Source: Chara braunii (taxonomy: Eukaryota; Streptophyta; Charophyceae; Charales; Characeae). From it: 52,085 bases of DNA. Every line of letters starts with the position of its first letter. Position 1 is the stretch's first letter. Shown here piece after piece: positions 29,490-40,811 of the stretch. The stretch covers positions 791,661-843,745 of the forward strand of contig BFEA01000342.1 in assembly GCA_003427395.1 (NCBI GenBank). The letters are read 5' to 3'. The notes under the pieces are model-generated. The model did not search any database. It saw only the letters and a program-made list of their open reading frames with translations, and was not told the DNA's origin. The position numbers and the translations under genes were made by a program.

Positions 29490-31350
29490 TTCTCATAAAA
29501 GCTTCAGACACGTCGTTCAGTGAGTTAGTAAGAGCAATGGAAGCGTTCAGACTGGCATCAAAAATGAAGATTAATTGGAAGAAAACAATTGGCTGGTGGC
29601 TATCAGATGAGGCAGGCATGATATGGGAGACACCGGAGACCCCTACGCGATATCTAGGCATCTTGTTGACAAAGGAAGGTTTTGCCCCTCAGATGGCCCA
29701 AAATATACTCACAAAACAAATTAACAAACTGGGTAGATGGGGTAACACATCCACATCATTGCAAGGTCGTGCACTAGCCATCAGTACATCTATTTCTCAA
29801 TGATGTGGTATATAGCACCAATCTGGACAGTTTCGGACCATACAATCAAGGAACTTGACCTTAAAGCAAGGGCATACTTGGCCGGGCGAGCCCAACAAAG
29901 AGAACTGCATACCAAAGATAGCTTGGCACTACATCACAAGGAAACCAGCCAAAGGAGGTCTTGGTATCATAGACCCCAATCAAGAAACCAAAGCCTTACA
30001 AGTTAAATGGATAATCAAACTACCGACTAAACCTGGTACGACATGGAATAAACTGGCTTTGGATAGCATCAGGGGCCTAGCACCCATAGCCACACCAGCA
30101 AACATGTTCGGTTTGTTTTGGGTAATGACCAAGGAATGGAGTCCAAGTACAGGGCGCAAAAATCAACGAAGAGGAACCGGTCCAAGCGAAGCCAGGCCTC
30201 CTACACCATATTGGACTGCATTGCTATGGATATGGCGGGAACTCATGCCGAAGAAGGTGGTACTGAGGCAACCTTTGTTTGGTAATCCGTGGGTGAGAGA
30301 CGAAAGTGATCACCAACTATTCCTTAAGCCTAGACGTAGGAGATGGCTATCTTGGATCAAACATGGTGTTTGGAAAGTGAGTGATTTTGTGGAATGAGGA
30401 AAAAAAGGATTGGGTGACAAAACAGGAAGTTGCCTCCCAGATGAAAATCTACAATCCATTATCAACTGCATCAACTGCGTCCCAGAAGGATTGAAGGAAT
30501 TGTTGAGTGAAGTCTCAACTTGGAAATCGGGTGAATGGGGGGGTGAGGGTACATGAGTTAACCCGATCAAGGGCCTATCAATTCTCCCATAAACAACATG
30601 GATCGGATACCTTGGCGGTGTTTACTTCTTTCCCAATTACCCCCTCTACGCAAGGCCTTCCATCTATCCTTAATCAAGAGGTGGAAAGAACAATCCTTAA
30701 CCCTTTCGTGCTCAGAAAAGTAAGAGTGTTGGGATCATGGCCAAAAACAATCTTCAGAACAGATACGACGATTCAAGACTTGGAATTTGATCCAGTAGAG
30801 TGGGCTTGGACACCAGACAAGTAGAAGCCTCAAAACGAATGTCCCCATTCAGGAATACACAGTAAAACCGAGATACAACTTGCTCCTCAAAACAAAGGAT
30901 CCTGACCCAACGATCAAGAACAGAGGGCATAAGTTAATAGATCAAGACGCTAGTTACATCCCACAAATACCATGGAAGAAATTCAAGTCAATCCGCCCGG
31001 TCAAAATCAGAAGCCTCCAATGGCTCATCTCATATGTAGCTCTTCTGGTTAACCAGTGGCTGCATATCTGAAGTAAGAACGCCCCTAACAGTTCAAATTT
31101 ATGCACGGTATGTTCAAAAAATGAACCAGAAGATATCCTACATCGCCTGAAACGCTGTAGAGAGGTGGTATGGGCGGAGACAAGGACCCTGACTCAAGCG
31201 GAGATACTTTGCAAGTGGCACAAGACAAGACAATCCATGCCAGATGACGAAGAGCAACATAAGAGAATCAAGGCAAACTTCACTGAGGTGTGGCTTGCAA
31301 GGGGCGAAGTGGCAGAGATGATTGACTCTCGCTTACGGTGGAAAGACTGA

Positions 31351-31672
31351 CACAACTCAGAAGCAGGGAGGAGAAGGCAGAGTTCCCAGCCAGCAGAAGG
31401 ACTAGCTTCATCACAGGTCACATAATGTTGGAGGGCGTAATCCGATTTTGCATCTTCAGTGGCTTTTTTTACCTTTCTTGCTTTTTATCATTTATCTGAC
31501 AGGTCATGCAGTAGACCTGAGAGGAAAGGAGGACGTAAGGCAAGCTGATAATTTATCGTCCACGATGTTGGAGTAATCAATGCTGGTCAGGGATCCTTCG
31601 ACCGGACGGAAGGAAGCGTGAGTGGGTTTCATGATGTAATATTTTATTCTGACTTGCCGGTGGAATAGGAAC
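31351..31672. other. LINE 3' untranslated region, no gene seen
   Basis: There is no recognisable gene. The stretch lies between the LINE's last coding block and the A-rich tandem repeat. It contains a T-run near 31466 and is probably LINE 3' UTR. Confidence 0.45.
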
Positions 31673-31895
31673 CGGACTGATGCTCCCCAAAAAGGAAATG
31701 GAGCCGGGCCCATACGGACCCGTTTTATCAAAAAAAAAAAAAAAAAACTAAACCGAGAACTCGTTTCTTTTCAGTTGTTTCGGACTGATGCTCCCCAGAA
31801 TAGAAATGGAGTCGGACCCATAAGGACCTGTTTTATTAAAAAGGAAAAAAAAAAAAAAAAAAAAAAATCGAGAACTCGTTTCTTTTCAGTTGTTC
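31673..31895. repeat. 108-bp tandem repeat with internal A-runs
   Basis: CGGACTGATGCTCCCCA starts units at 31673 and 31781. Each unit has a run of A (17 in the first, about 22 in the second) followed by GAGAACTCGTTTCTTTTCAG. This could be a duplicated LINE 3' end with its tail. Confidence 0.88.
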
Positions 31896-32025
31896 TTGCT
31901 GTAAAAGTTGCATGTATCGTGGAATTTATCTTTGTCTTTTTATTTATTTATTGTGCGGTAGATACACTTCCGGAAAATAAATTCTCTATGGAAATGTTTG
32001 CGTGCCTCCATCTTAAACCACCAGT

Positions 32026-32129
32026 NNNNNNNNNNNNNNNNNNNNNNNNNNNNNNNNNNNNNNNNNNNNNNNNNNNNNNNNNNNNNNNNNNNNNNNNNNN
32101 NNNNNNNNNNNNNNNNNNNNNNNNNNNNN
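32026..32129. other. Assembly gap (104 N)
   Basis: A run of N is followed directly by an A-run (32130 on) and the hairpin chain. The true sequence and length are unknown, and low-complexity sequence probably caused the break. Confidence 0.99.
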
Positions 32130-32159
32130 AAAAAAAAAAAAAAAACGAAACGAGATATG

Positions 32160-32292
32160 CCCAATGAGAATGAATCTTCCTCGATAAAGAGGAAGGAAGA
32201 TTCATTTTCGTGAGAGAGAGAGAGAGAGGGTGTCAACCAGTGTCTGACGCCGAGTTTGGTGCACCAAACTCGGCGTCAGACACTGGCTGACG

Positions 32293-32334
<42 letters not shown>

Positions 32335-32383
32335 GAAACGAGAATGAATCTTTCGCGTTATTGTGGAAGATTCATTCTCGTTT

Positions 32384-32432
<49 letters not shown>

Positions 32433-32433
32433 T

Positions 32434-32474
<41 letters not shown>

Positions 32475-32640
32475 AAGCCAAGTCGAAATGCGAATAAATC
32501 TTCCACGTTCGAAAGATTTATTCGCATTTCGACCTTGGCTTTGTGTGTGAGAGAGAGGGTGTCAGCCAGTGTCTGACGCTGAGTTTGGTACACTGGCTGA
32601 CGCCCTCTCTCTCTCTCTCTTTCTCTCTCTCTCGTTCTTC
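32160..32640. repeat. Chain of inverted repeats built on GA/CT tracts
   Basis: At least five inverted repeats follow one another. One has GAATGAATCTTCC arms with a short loop (about 32168-32208). One is a perfect 22-bp arm palindrome with no loop (32240-32261/32262-32283), extended by flanking GA/CT to about 46 bp with two mismatches. One has 20-bp perfect arms (32333-32352/32367-32386). One has arms of 32-33 bp with one bulge (32471-32502/32513-32545). One has 23-24-bp arms (about 32549-32572/32590-32613). GA runs on one side pair with CT runs on the other. Frames of alternating Arg-Glu or Ser-Leu here are not genes. Confidence 0.9.
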
Positions 32641-32908
32641 CCCCCCTTCCCCCGCCCCGCCGCGCCTTTTTGTTTCAAGCTGTCGCTGCACATTTTCGTC
32701 GTCGTTTTTTTTTTTTTTTGGGGGGCCCTGTTTTTTGGAGACTACCGGTCGCACGCCGGTGGGTACCCCGCGCGACGAGGCGCGTATACGGCCGCGTCGA
32801 TTTCTTCAAGCAGGGAGAGGTAGTGGTGGTTTAACGTGGTTCATTCCTCTTCTTTTCTTCCCTATCCCTCTCATCGTCTATGCCGATGAAGAAGGGGGGG
32901 ATCTTAAG

Positions 32909-34677
32909 ATGCGTCGTTAGATTGACGCAAGAAGGCAAACACAAAAGGCCTTCTCCGACCAACTGCTTGGTGAGATATACGGTGTTGGTCCAGCAGCTGA
33001 ACAACACGTTCACGGACATTTTAACCTGCGAGCTGCAGAGGGAGAACTTGAAGCCGCGAAAACTGGTGTTGAGATGCTGGAAACCGGTCAGCGAGTCGAG
33101 GAACTCGTTAAACAAGGGCGTAATGCTCTTGATCGGTTTGTCGCTGAGCAGTTTGAAAAAATGGACCAAAAAGGAAAGGAAGAAAGAAGAAAGCGAGGAG
33201 AAAAATGAATTATCCGTAGAGATAATGGAGGAAAATATCAGACAATTTGAGAAATCTCTAGCAGATGAAAGAAGAAAGATAGAAGAATATTGGAGGAGAA
33301 AAGAGGCAAGAGAACATCAAGAGAAAATGTTAGAGGAAATGAGAGAACGATTTCACTTTGAGGAAGTCGAGACTGATCTTTCGTCTGTATTGCAATCTAT
33401 CATGGCTTACCTTATTCACCTCGAGAAGAAGATAGGCACTAACATCGTCTCATTAGAAACTATGATGAGACTGATGAAAGGTAAGGATAAGTTGAGTGTT
33501 GAGGAGGAGACGAAGGGGGAAGCAGAAAGGAAACCACCCCAAGAGAAACTCGTGAAAAATGCAATATGGAAAGTGACACCAGACAAACCCGGACCCTCGA
33601 AGAAAGAACTTGAGGAACCGGCAGAGAAAAAGGAAGCACCCACCGAAAAGAAAGAAGAACCAGTGAAAGACGCCGAAAAACCGAAGAAGAAAGAAAAGGT
33701 CAAAATGAAATTGCCATTCACATACAACAACAAGAAAGATGAAAACTTGTTGTTGTGGATTGTAGAAATTCAGACTTACTGTAATATTGCACCCGTCGAG
33801 CCTAAGAGCCAGGTTGCTCTTTCCACGTCGTGTCTGGGAGGAGTGGCTAAGGAATGAGTGTTGTGTGAGGCTAATGCTGCTGGCTTCGAAGATATAGGTG
33901 AGTGGGCCAAGAAGCTGACGTTGAGGCAATTTCTTCAAAATATTAAGGAGAGATTCCTCGACGTTGAGGCAGTTTCTCCAGAAAATTAACGAGAGATTCC
34001 TTGACAAGACCACGACTGACAAAGCTTTCGATGAACTCTCCACGATAGGTCAAAAACGTTGGATTTTTGTTGATGCCTTGTCGCGTGAGGTTGATCGTCT
34101 TCTACAGGTACCTGGATTGAACCTGGATGATCTACTCACATGCCTTGCTCGAGCCCATTCGTAGACAACTCATGGCCGAATCAAAGTCTGATAAGTATAA
34201 TTATTGGCAGTTTCATGATCTTGCTCTCCAACGAGAGGAGATGACCGCACAAGTCAAAGGTACGCACGCTTCGGTAGTGAAGTCAGGACCGGTTGGTGGG
34301 TACGGTAAGTGGGTCCTCTGGCGGCAAAAGCGTCGGGACCATATGCTTGTTGTATTTGATGACGAAATTGTAGAAAAGCTACCCCTTGATGAGTCTAAGG
34401 GAGGAGTAGCTAGTGGCGGCAGTGAGTCTGGGAAGGGTGACGTCACTGCTGTAATGGCCAACAAGGGAGGCCAGACCCAGTGGAAGAAGAAGAAGAGGCC
34501 ACGCTCGTTTCCCAGCATCCCGGCATTGCATTCGGGAGGCCTTGGGAGAAAATGGGAATGACTTGCGAGGAATGTCAGTCCAAAATGGACAACCGCCAGT
34601 GCCTCAAATGTGGGACCGTTGGGCATGTGATAGCTTGGTGCCCACTAATCCGTAACCCAAAAGCGAGCCGCCAGTAG
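32909..34677 (+). pseudogene. gag: Element B gag, broken
   Basis: The N-terminus starts at ATG 32909 with a TAG at 32918. It reads ARRQTQKAFSDQLLGEIYG, a helical ELEAAKTGVEMLETG segment and RFVAEQFEKMDQKGK, to TGA 33206-33208. It continues in another frame with a long charged coiled-coil-like stretch (EENIRQFEKSLADERRK), a Lys/Glu/Pro-rich part, then KLPFTYNNKKDENLLLWIVEIQTY, the capsid start. TGA 33855-33857 and a 43-bp duplication (33918 and 33961) break it. The zinc knuckle CLKCGTVGHVIAWC (near 34598-34640) comes in a further frame. The basic QTQWKKKKRPR stretch precedes it. Gag would form the particle that packages RNA. Confidence 0.75.
33918..34003. repeat. 43-bp imperfect tandem duplication in element B gag
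   Basis: ACGTTGAGGCA(A/G)TTTCT(T/C)CA starts units at 33918 and 33961. Forty-three is not a multiple of three, so the frame is lost. Confidence 0.85.
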
Positions 34678-34814
34678 GAGCAGCATCTGCTCCTACTGAG
34701 TCGAAGGGTTTAGTCAAAGATAAAGGTAAGGCGCCAACAACCCCTTCTAACCCCTCAACTCGCAACGCAGAGAATGACTCTTCTTCTGCCCATCATCCAG
34801 AACACCCTGACACT

Positions 34815-35253
34815 GTGCTTTGTTCTGTCTTACTGGACGATTCTCTTGATGAAATCGATAATGAACTTATAGCACTTCAGAGTTCGTGGGCGAAGAAAGC
34901 TAAGGGTGAGTTGATGATCGCAGATATTGGGATTGTGCACACGCGAGTAGGTGCCCTGTTAGATCCGGGATCGACGCGATCTTACATCTCGGAGAAGGCA
35001 ACTCGAAAATTGCATCTGGGAATGAAGGTAAAATACTTACCTCGACCTATCACGTTTATGCTGGCCGACAAGAGTACGAGCATTGTCTCTCAATATGTCG
35101 ATCGTGTCAAGTGTCATTTCAGGACCAAGGAAGGAAATAATATCTTAGACGAGATATCCTTCCTAATAGAAAATAACTTTCCTTACACGAGATATCCTTC
35201 CTAATAGAAAATAACCTGGCATTTGACATGATTCTGAAGTCGACCCAGAGGTA
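34815..35253 (+). pseudogene. pol: Element B protease region
   Basis: VGALLDPGSTRSYISEKA is the retropepsin-type active-site block, with Pro in place of the usual Ser or Thr (DPG rather than DSG/DTG). ADKSTSIVSQYVDRVKC and ISFLIENN follow. A 38-bp tandem duplication (35149-35177 and 35187-35215 with a spacer) shifts the frame, so the downstream NLAFDMIL block is read out of phase. The segment that normally follows, leading into RT, is deleted. The DPG change and the breaks make activity unlikely. Confidence 0.7.
35149..35215. repeat. Tandem duplication of 29 bp with 9-bp spacer (38-bp period)
   Basis: ACGAGATATCCTTCCTAATAG starts at 35149 and 35187. The two copies of 29 bp look identical. 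The period of 38 shifts the reading frame. Confidence 0.92.
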
Positions 35254-36944
35254 ATGTTTAAAGATAAAATTGTCAAACTCAAGGACGAGAAGTCCGAACT
35301 ATGCGTTATAAAGTTGTACCATTGGTCTGGCTCTAACTCCGCCCTATCTTTTTGTTGTATGAGTTACCCAACCTTTCGTTTGATGGTAGTAAGGAAGAAG
35401 TTGGATCAGGAGGTGATTATGGTGCTTGTCAAGCGAGTTGTTGAGTGTTCCTCATCCTATCCACCTTTTATCGAAAAACCTCTCGATGAGTACAAGGACT
35501 TGCAGACTGAACCGACGGGAATCACTGAGCGTGCTATTAAGCATACGATCGAGATCATTCTCGGAAGCAAGATTTCGAAGGGTCCCATCCGAATGTCTCC
35601 TAGGGAACTTGAGGAACTAAACAAGCAACTGCAAGAACTTACTGACAAAGGATGGATTCGCCCTAGCTCATCTCCTTATGGTGCGCCTGTCTTATCCATG
35701 CCCAAAAATTAAGGTGAACTTTGTTTATGTATAAATTATCGTGGGTTGAACTCTGTCGCTGTGAAAAACGTGGAACCACTTCCGCGCATTGACAACCAGT
35801 TGGACCAGTTGCAAGGCTGCAGGTACTTTAGTAAAGATTGATCGAAAGTCAGGGTACCACCAAATCGAGGTGGCTCATGAAGATCAACAACATAAGACGG
35901 CTTTCCGAAACAGATATGGTCACTACGAGTTCATGGTTATGCCTTTCGGTTTGACCAATGCACCTACGACCTTCCAAAGGTCAATCAACGAGTTATTTCG
36001 TCAATGGCTCGATCAATTCGTAGTAGCCTATCTCAATGGCATTCTAGTGTATAGTAAGGCACTAGAAGATCACGAGAAACACCTACGAATGGTTTTGCAG
36101 AAGTTGCGCGAAGGCAACTTCAAATTGAATCCGAAAAAGTTTGAGTTTGCTAAGCCTGAAGTTTTGTACTTGGGGCATATAGTGAACGAGGAAGGACTAA
36201 GGCCGGAAGAAAAAAAGATTACAGCAATCCGAGATTGGTCACAACCTAAGACTATAACTGAGTTAAGATCTTTCCTAGGTCTTGCCAGCTACTACAGGAA
36301 GTTCGTCAGAAACTTCTTTTTGATAGCGGCTCCTATGAGAAGGAAAAACCTTGGTTGTGGGACAAAGATTGTGAGTCATTGTTTTGAAAATTGAAGCATG
36401 TTCTGACTCACTACCCTATCTTAAAGATTGTTGACCTCTTCCTTTCATCGTCACGACTGACGCAAGTGAGTATGGGATTGGGGTTGTGCTACGGCAAGAC
36501 GACGGTAAGGGATATAGACCTATCGAGTTTATGTCCAGAACACTTCCGTCAGAAAAAGTGGCCAACTCCACTTATGAAAGGGAGTTATATGCCTTAGATG
36601 CTGCACTAGATACTTAGAAACATTACCTGTTACGGCATTTCACTGTCTATTCTGACCACTCTACTGTGAAGTGGATAAAAATTCAGCCTAGATTCTCTGA
36701 CAATGATAAGATGGTCCGCTTTTCTTGATACCTTTGACGTTGAGGTGAAAACAATCAAAGGTAAGTCTAACGTGGTTGTGGGTGCCTTGTCCAGATGTGC
36801 AGATTTCTTTGGAACCATTGTCTCCTACCTCGATATCGGGAATGACCTAAAAGAACAGATCTGCAAGGGTTATGGGAGTGATTCTATCTGGAGTCCTATC
36901 ATTGAGACTCTACGAAAAAACCCTGAGTTGCTCCGGAATGTCGA
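35254..36944 (+). pseudogene. pol: Element B RT and RNase H, broken
   Basis: The RT finger region MSPRELEELNKQLQELTDKG, then IRPSSSPYGAPVL, is open to TAA 35710-35712. It continues through NYRGLNSVAVKN, changes frame near 35810, and shows VKIDRKSGYHQIEV (motif A) and MPFGLTNAP (motif B). Where YLDD should be, the sequence reads AYLNGILVY, so both catalytic Asp residues are lost. The connection is SFLGLASYYRKF. RNase H is split over three frames (TTDASEYGIG, YERELYAL, then TAG 36615-36617 at an expected Trp) and reaches VVVGALSR near 36780. It is non-functional. Confidence 0.83.
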
Positions 36945-38307
36945 ATGACTGACGGCTTACTCTTCTTCTTGGATAAAACCGAAGAAAGATCGTGTGTTTC
37001 TCACCAAGAACCAATCAAGAGCTTAATCATTGGGGAATGTCATGATGTTGAAGGTCACTTTGGTTTTAAGAAGACGTATGCCGATGTCCGAGAACGGTTT
37101 GAATGGAAAGGAATGAAGGAAGATGTACTAACGTATGTGCCGACTTGTCTTGTTTGTCAGAGGAACAAGCCCACATATGAGAATCCGCTGGGACTATTGA
37201 GACCACTGCTTGTACCAAGTGAGCCAGGTGAGTCTATATCTATCGATTTCATGAGTCTCACCAAGAGTCGAAATGACAACAGTCAAATAATGGTCATCGT
37301 AGACCGATTCTCGAAGTATGCTATGTTTATTCCTTTGTTTGTGGAAGCTAGAACCGAACTTGTCATTCAAAAGTTTCAAATGCGATGGGTCTCTGAATAT
37401 GAATTCTCGAAAAGCATCGTCTCAGACAAAGATTTTCGGTTCACTAGTTTACAATGGCAAAAGTTGATGGAAGTCTATGGGACCAGGTTGACCATGTTGT
37501 CAGGCAGACATCCTGAAACGAATGGCCAAACTGAACAAATGAATCGTCTTTGCCAACAACTATTGCGAATGTATGTCCGACCTGATCAGATAGATTGGGA
37601 TGAAAACTTGCCTAAAATTGTTAGTGCTTATAATAACAGTATACATACTATTATAGGTAGAACACCTATGCACTACACAAAGGATGAAAGCTCAGGCGTC
37701 CCTTTGACGCATTGACAAGGGACCAAATTCAGAGGTACCCCCAAGTACGTGTGAATTCGCAATTTTGTATGAAGAAGACATTAAGAAGGTGAAGGAAAAC
37801 ATACAGAAAGCCCAACTGCAAATAATTGAATAAGCCGATAAACATCATCGTCCTTCACAATTTCAAGAAGAAGATCTTGTTTGGGTTAAGTCTAAAGAGT
37901 TTTCCTTAGAAGAAAATGTGTCACAGAAACTGCTACCTGTCTACTGTAGCCCCTGGGAAGTTCTCAAAGTGATTGGAGATGCAGGCGGACCTTCCTACTG
38001 CATCGATGTACCTCCACACCTAAGGACATACCCTATCTTCCACGCGTCTAAGTTCCTGCCCTATGTAGAAGGTGATAACTATCCAAATAGGCCATCTATG
38101 TTTCCACCCTTTATGAACGGAGGTTATGAAGTTGAAAAGATACTGGAACATGGCTATTTTTCTAGAGGTGGCAGAGGAAGACCTCAAAAGCAGTATAAGG
38201 TAAAGTCCCAACCTCCATCTGAAGCTAGATGGTTTAGTAGGAAAGAACCCCTACCTACTGCTCCTGACATTGTTGCTGCATATGAACGTGGGTTAAGTGA
38301 GAATTAA
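36945..38307 (+). pseudogene. pol: Element B integrase with chromodomain-like tail
   Basis: This contains the longest intact piece of the element (256 codons from 36945). The zinc unit shows GECHDVEGHFG and CLVCQRNK. The DDE core shows SIDFMSL, IVSDKDFRFTS and HPETNGQTEQ, with all three acidic residues present. It ends at TGA 37713-37715, and a second segment lies in other frames (QEEDLVWVKSKEFSLEENV). From 37918 to TAA 38305-38307 the C-terminal part is open: KLLPVYCSPWEVLKVIGD, HLRTYPIFHASKF, then GGYEVEKILEHG and GRGRPQKQYKV, the chromodomain-like tail. It is the best preserved module of this copy. Confidence 0.82.
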
Positions 38308-39500
38308 TGTATTTTCTTCAATGGAACTCAAAAAATGGGTCGGCATGAATGCAATAACCCATGCCATATGTCTTGTGGAAATCTGAGGGCCAACTTGGCC
38401 GCCCTCAGCCCAAACCAAAACAGGGAAAAAAGACCCAACACGATTCAGGGCCTGGACGTGTGACAATTGAGTTTCGTCAACTGTCGTGAGACCAACAGTC
38501 AAAGTCCAAAGGTACCCCGCCCAGACCGCCGCTCAAGCACACACACTTGTTTGTATGCAGGTACCCAGACAACATCAGGACCAAGGGGAAATTTGCAACT
38601 GTACACAATCGGGGCCCTCAACTGTGAGGCAATCTGGACGACTGAGGGAACAGGACTCGAGGCCAGACAGCCTCATCAAATGCTACTTGAAAGCTGCCCT
38701 CAAGGTGGTCAACATTCAGTCTTGCTATGCTGCTTGGACGCTGGCTTGACTTCGACCAGACGTTGGCGAGACGCTGGCTGGACGTCAGCACTGTGGGCGA
38801 CAACGATAGCATGCTGGCGCTTTTTGCATTGTGTGCCAGACATGCTGAGGTGGCCTTGTCGGTGCGAATACCCTTACAAGGGTATCCGCCCTGTTTTTTG
38901 CAGGCGACAGAAAATAAGTTTGGTTTAAAGTTCAAATATACCACGCAAGGCGGGACTGTGTCCGTGATTTACATTGACTGGATGGCTGGCTAGTTTAAAG
39001 TGTGTGTGGGCGCGTGGACTTGAGGCGCGCGTGATCTTTTTATTTTTTTGTTGACGATTGAAGAGTCAGTGCGATCGCCAGCCTAATTTTTATTTCTGAT
39101 TAAACTAAGATTAAAAGGATTATGCCTCTAGATTGGTGCGCTTGCTTGTGATTTACGTGTACGTGCGGAGGATGGTGTCGACAATAATGTGATTTTGAAA
39201 ACGTTTCGGTAGATCTGCGCGATGCGCACTATTAGTTTATTTAGGTGTCTGTTAGAGCTAGACCCAACCTTGGGCGTAGCACTAGCGGTTACAGCATCGG
39301 ATTTTCATCAGAGAGGTTCAAGGATTGAGGCAGAGCGGCGACGACACAGGAATATCGGAGTAGCGTGTAGGGCAGTGGGGCTATCCCCCTTGGTTTTTGC
39401 CGTCGACGGCATCGAAACGGTGCAAGCGTTTTCTTTTCCCTCGTTCGTCATATTCTGACACTCTAAAAATTTCCTAAATATCTTATTATTTATTGTTATT
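38308..39500. other. Candidate 3' LTR/UTR of element B, no gene recognised
   Basis: This follows the integrase tail directly. No protein is recognisable. Short frames on both strands lack known motifs. There is an AT-rich stretch near 39470-39520. I cannot identify paired LTR ends, since no 5' LTR is present for comparison. Confidence 0.35.
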
Positions 39501-40738
39501 GTATATTATTTTTATGATTCGGCGTTCTTTAAATCAAGACATGACGCCGGATTTAAAGACTGGCAACAGGCGAGGACCTTGAGCACGATGAGTTCCTTGC
39601 GTGTTTGGGATGTTGGTGAAGATCCTTGGCCCCACAAACTTAAGATGCGGGTCGGGGAAGACGTGCTTGTGAGCGGGCAGGTGGTTAGCCCACGAAGCGG
39701 ATGGAACCTGAGCGGCGGGAGTTGCCGCGGGTATATCGTCCGCCAACCATGATTAGTTGTGGGCGTGTGCATGCCCGTTGGGACCATAGAAGATATCGGA
39801 CCGTGCCCCGGGCACTGCGGGGAGGCTGCTGCAGCAGCCACCATGGAAACCTTTTTCCGTTTCGGTCTTCAAAGTTCTCATTTGAACGTTCGTTACTACT
39901 ACCGGAAGCAGCGCCTGGCCCAGTCCACCAGGGCCCATGCTAGGCCTGCAGCAGGCCGCACCACGACAGGCTATTTGGGAGGGAACTGGTCATAGGGGGC
40001 GGGCCGAAGGACATTGAGGAGAGAGCCTCCTCACAACAAGACCGCTGTGTAGATCATTCATCAAACGAGATATAGGGTGGAAACATGGGGACCGCCTGTA
40101 GGGCCGGCACATCGGGGCGGTGGGCCTGTAGGGCCATAGTAGCCGAATTCCTTTAAAACTTCCTCAGGATGGTCGGAGCTTCAGAACAACGTCGAGAGGT
40201 GACTGTGGGGGCTGCCGATGCTAGGTCAGTTGCTGCAGAGTGATTGCTGTTGGGCGCCATGCAAATTGAAGGAGCGAGAAGGTGTGCCGAAGGAGTGAGG
40301 GAGCAGGCGTAGAAAGGAGAAGAGGTGGAGTAACTGGGACGCTCGGGCAAGTAGGATCGGACCACTGTGCCAGGTAGGCGTTGCACTAGCAGTAGCGGGT
40401 GAGGCGAGGCAACGGGGCGACGGGCGCTAAGGCAATGAAGCGGGGCAGCGAAGAGGGTGGATGAACCCAGACGGGAAAGTGCGCCGGATGCATGCAGGGC
40501 AAAGAAGAGCGCAGCAATAAAGGGAACAACTATGTCGGGGCGAGAGGAAAGTGACTCGCCCGTTGTAGGGCCAAATTGCGGTAGACTTTCGAGCCTTGGT
40601 CGACCCCACCGCGGGTCCCATTTGGCTCGGCCCGCCCACGCTCATGCTAAGGGCGAGGGCCGTTCGTCCTAGGGTCACCCCCACTTAGTGCTTTGAGATG
40701 GATGGGGGCGGGCCATTGCACGAGAGAGCTTTGACATT
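39501..40738. other. Unassigned GC-rich region
   Basis: I see no convincing gene. The minus strand has a 70-codon frame (39746 down to 39534) rich in Pro, Ala and His, without a recognisable domain. GGGCCTGTAGGGCC-like repeats occur near 40090-40140. A host exon or a mobile-element fragment cannot be excluded. Confidence 0.35.
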
Positions 40739-40811
40739 GGGGATGTAGCTCAGCCCTCACGCCAGGTGGTAGTCTCTGTGGTCATTCCGCAAATGCTGAG
40801 TTTTTTTTTTT
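40739..40811 (+). ncRNA. tRNA-like relic or tRNA-derived SINE head with Pol III signals
   Basis: GGGGATGTAGCTCAG (40739-40753) matches the 5' end of plant tRNA-Ala as I remember it and contains a good A box (TGTAGCTCAG). GGTGGTAG follows, and a B-box-like GGTCATTCC lies at about 40780. An 11-T run at 40801-40811 would terminate RNA polymerase III. The rest of a tRNA cloverleaf cannot be folded by eye, so this is a relic or SINE-like head, not a working tRNA gene. Confidence 0.35.

Larger units (their letters stand above)
29486..31748 (+). pseudogene. LINE, right part: end of RT region and zinc-binding domain
   Basis: Reading continues in phase from the target duplication (VLIKASDTSFSELVRAMEAF, then INWKKTIGWWLS and TRYLGILLT, the usual post-RT thumb blocks). 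After a stop near 29801 and a frameshift it goes on with AWHYITRKPAKGGLGIIDP, then RPVKIRSLQWLIS near 30990-31030. A zinc-binding RT-associated motif follows, CTVCSKNEPEDILHRLKRC (C-x2-C-x7-H-x4-C), near 31105-31160. The last coding block ends at TGA 31348-31350. A 3' untranslated stretch to an A-run at 31731-31747 may be the LINE tail. Stops and frame changes make it non-functional. Confidence 0.82.
32909..38307 (+). mobile_element. Element B: decayed chromodomain Ty3/gypsy retrotransposon
   Basis: Coding order is gag (zinc knuckle), protease, RT, RNase H, integrase, chromodomain-like tail. It is related to element A along the whole of pol. There is no 5' LTR: immediately upstream is the hairpin chain. 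The 3' LTR is not clearly defined, although 38308 to about 39500 is a candidate. Frames change many times, two short tandem duplications break the coding region, and the RT catalytic motif is mutated. Confidence 0.85.

Noticed and set aside
31775-32236. Frames crossing the N gap
   Set aside because: The unknown residues are an assembly gap; no real protein can be read.
32256-32823. SLSLSL and RERERE frames
   Set aside because: CT/GA microsatellites within the hairpin chain.
39512-40386. Pro/Ala/Ser-rich minus-strand frames as a possible host gene
   Set aside because: No domain, no clear start or splice pattern, and high GC makes long frames likely by chance. Kept only as an unassigned region.
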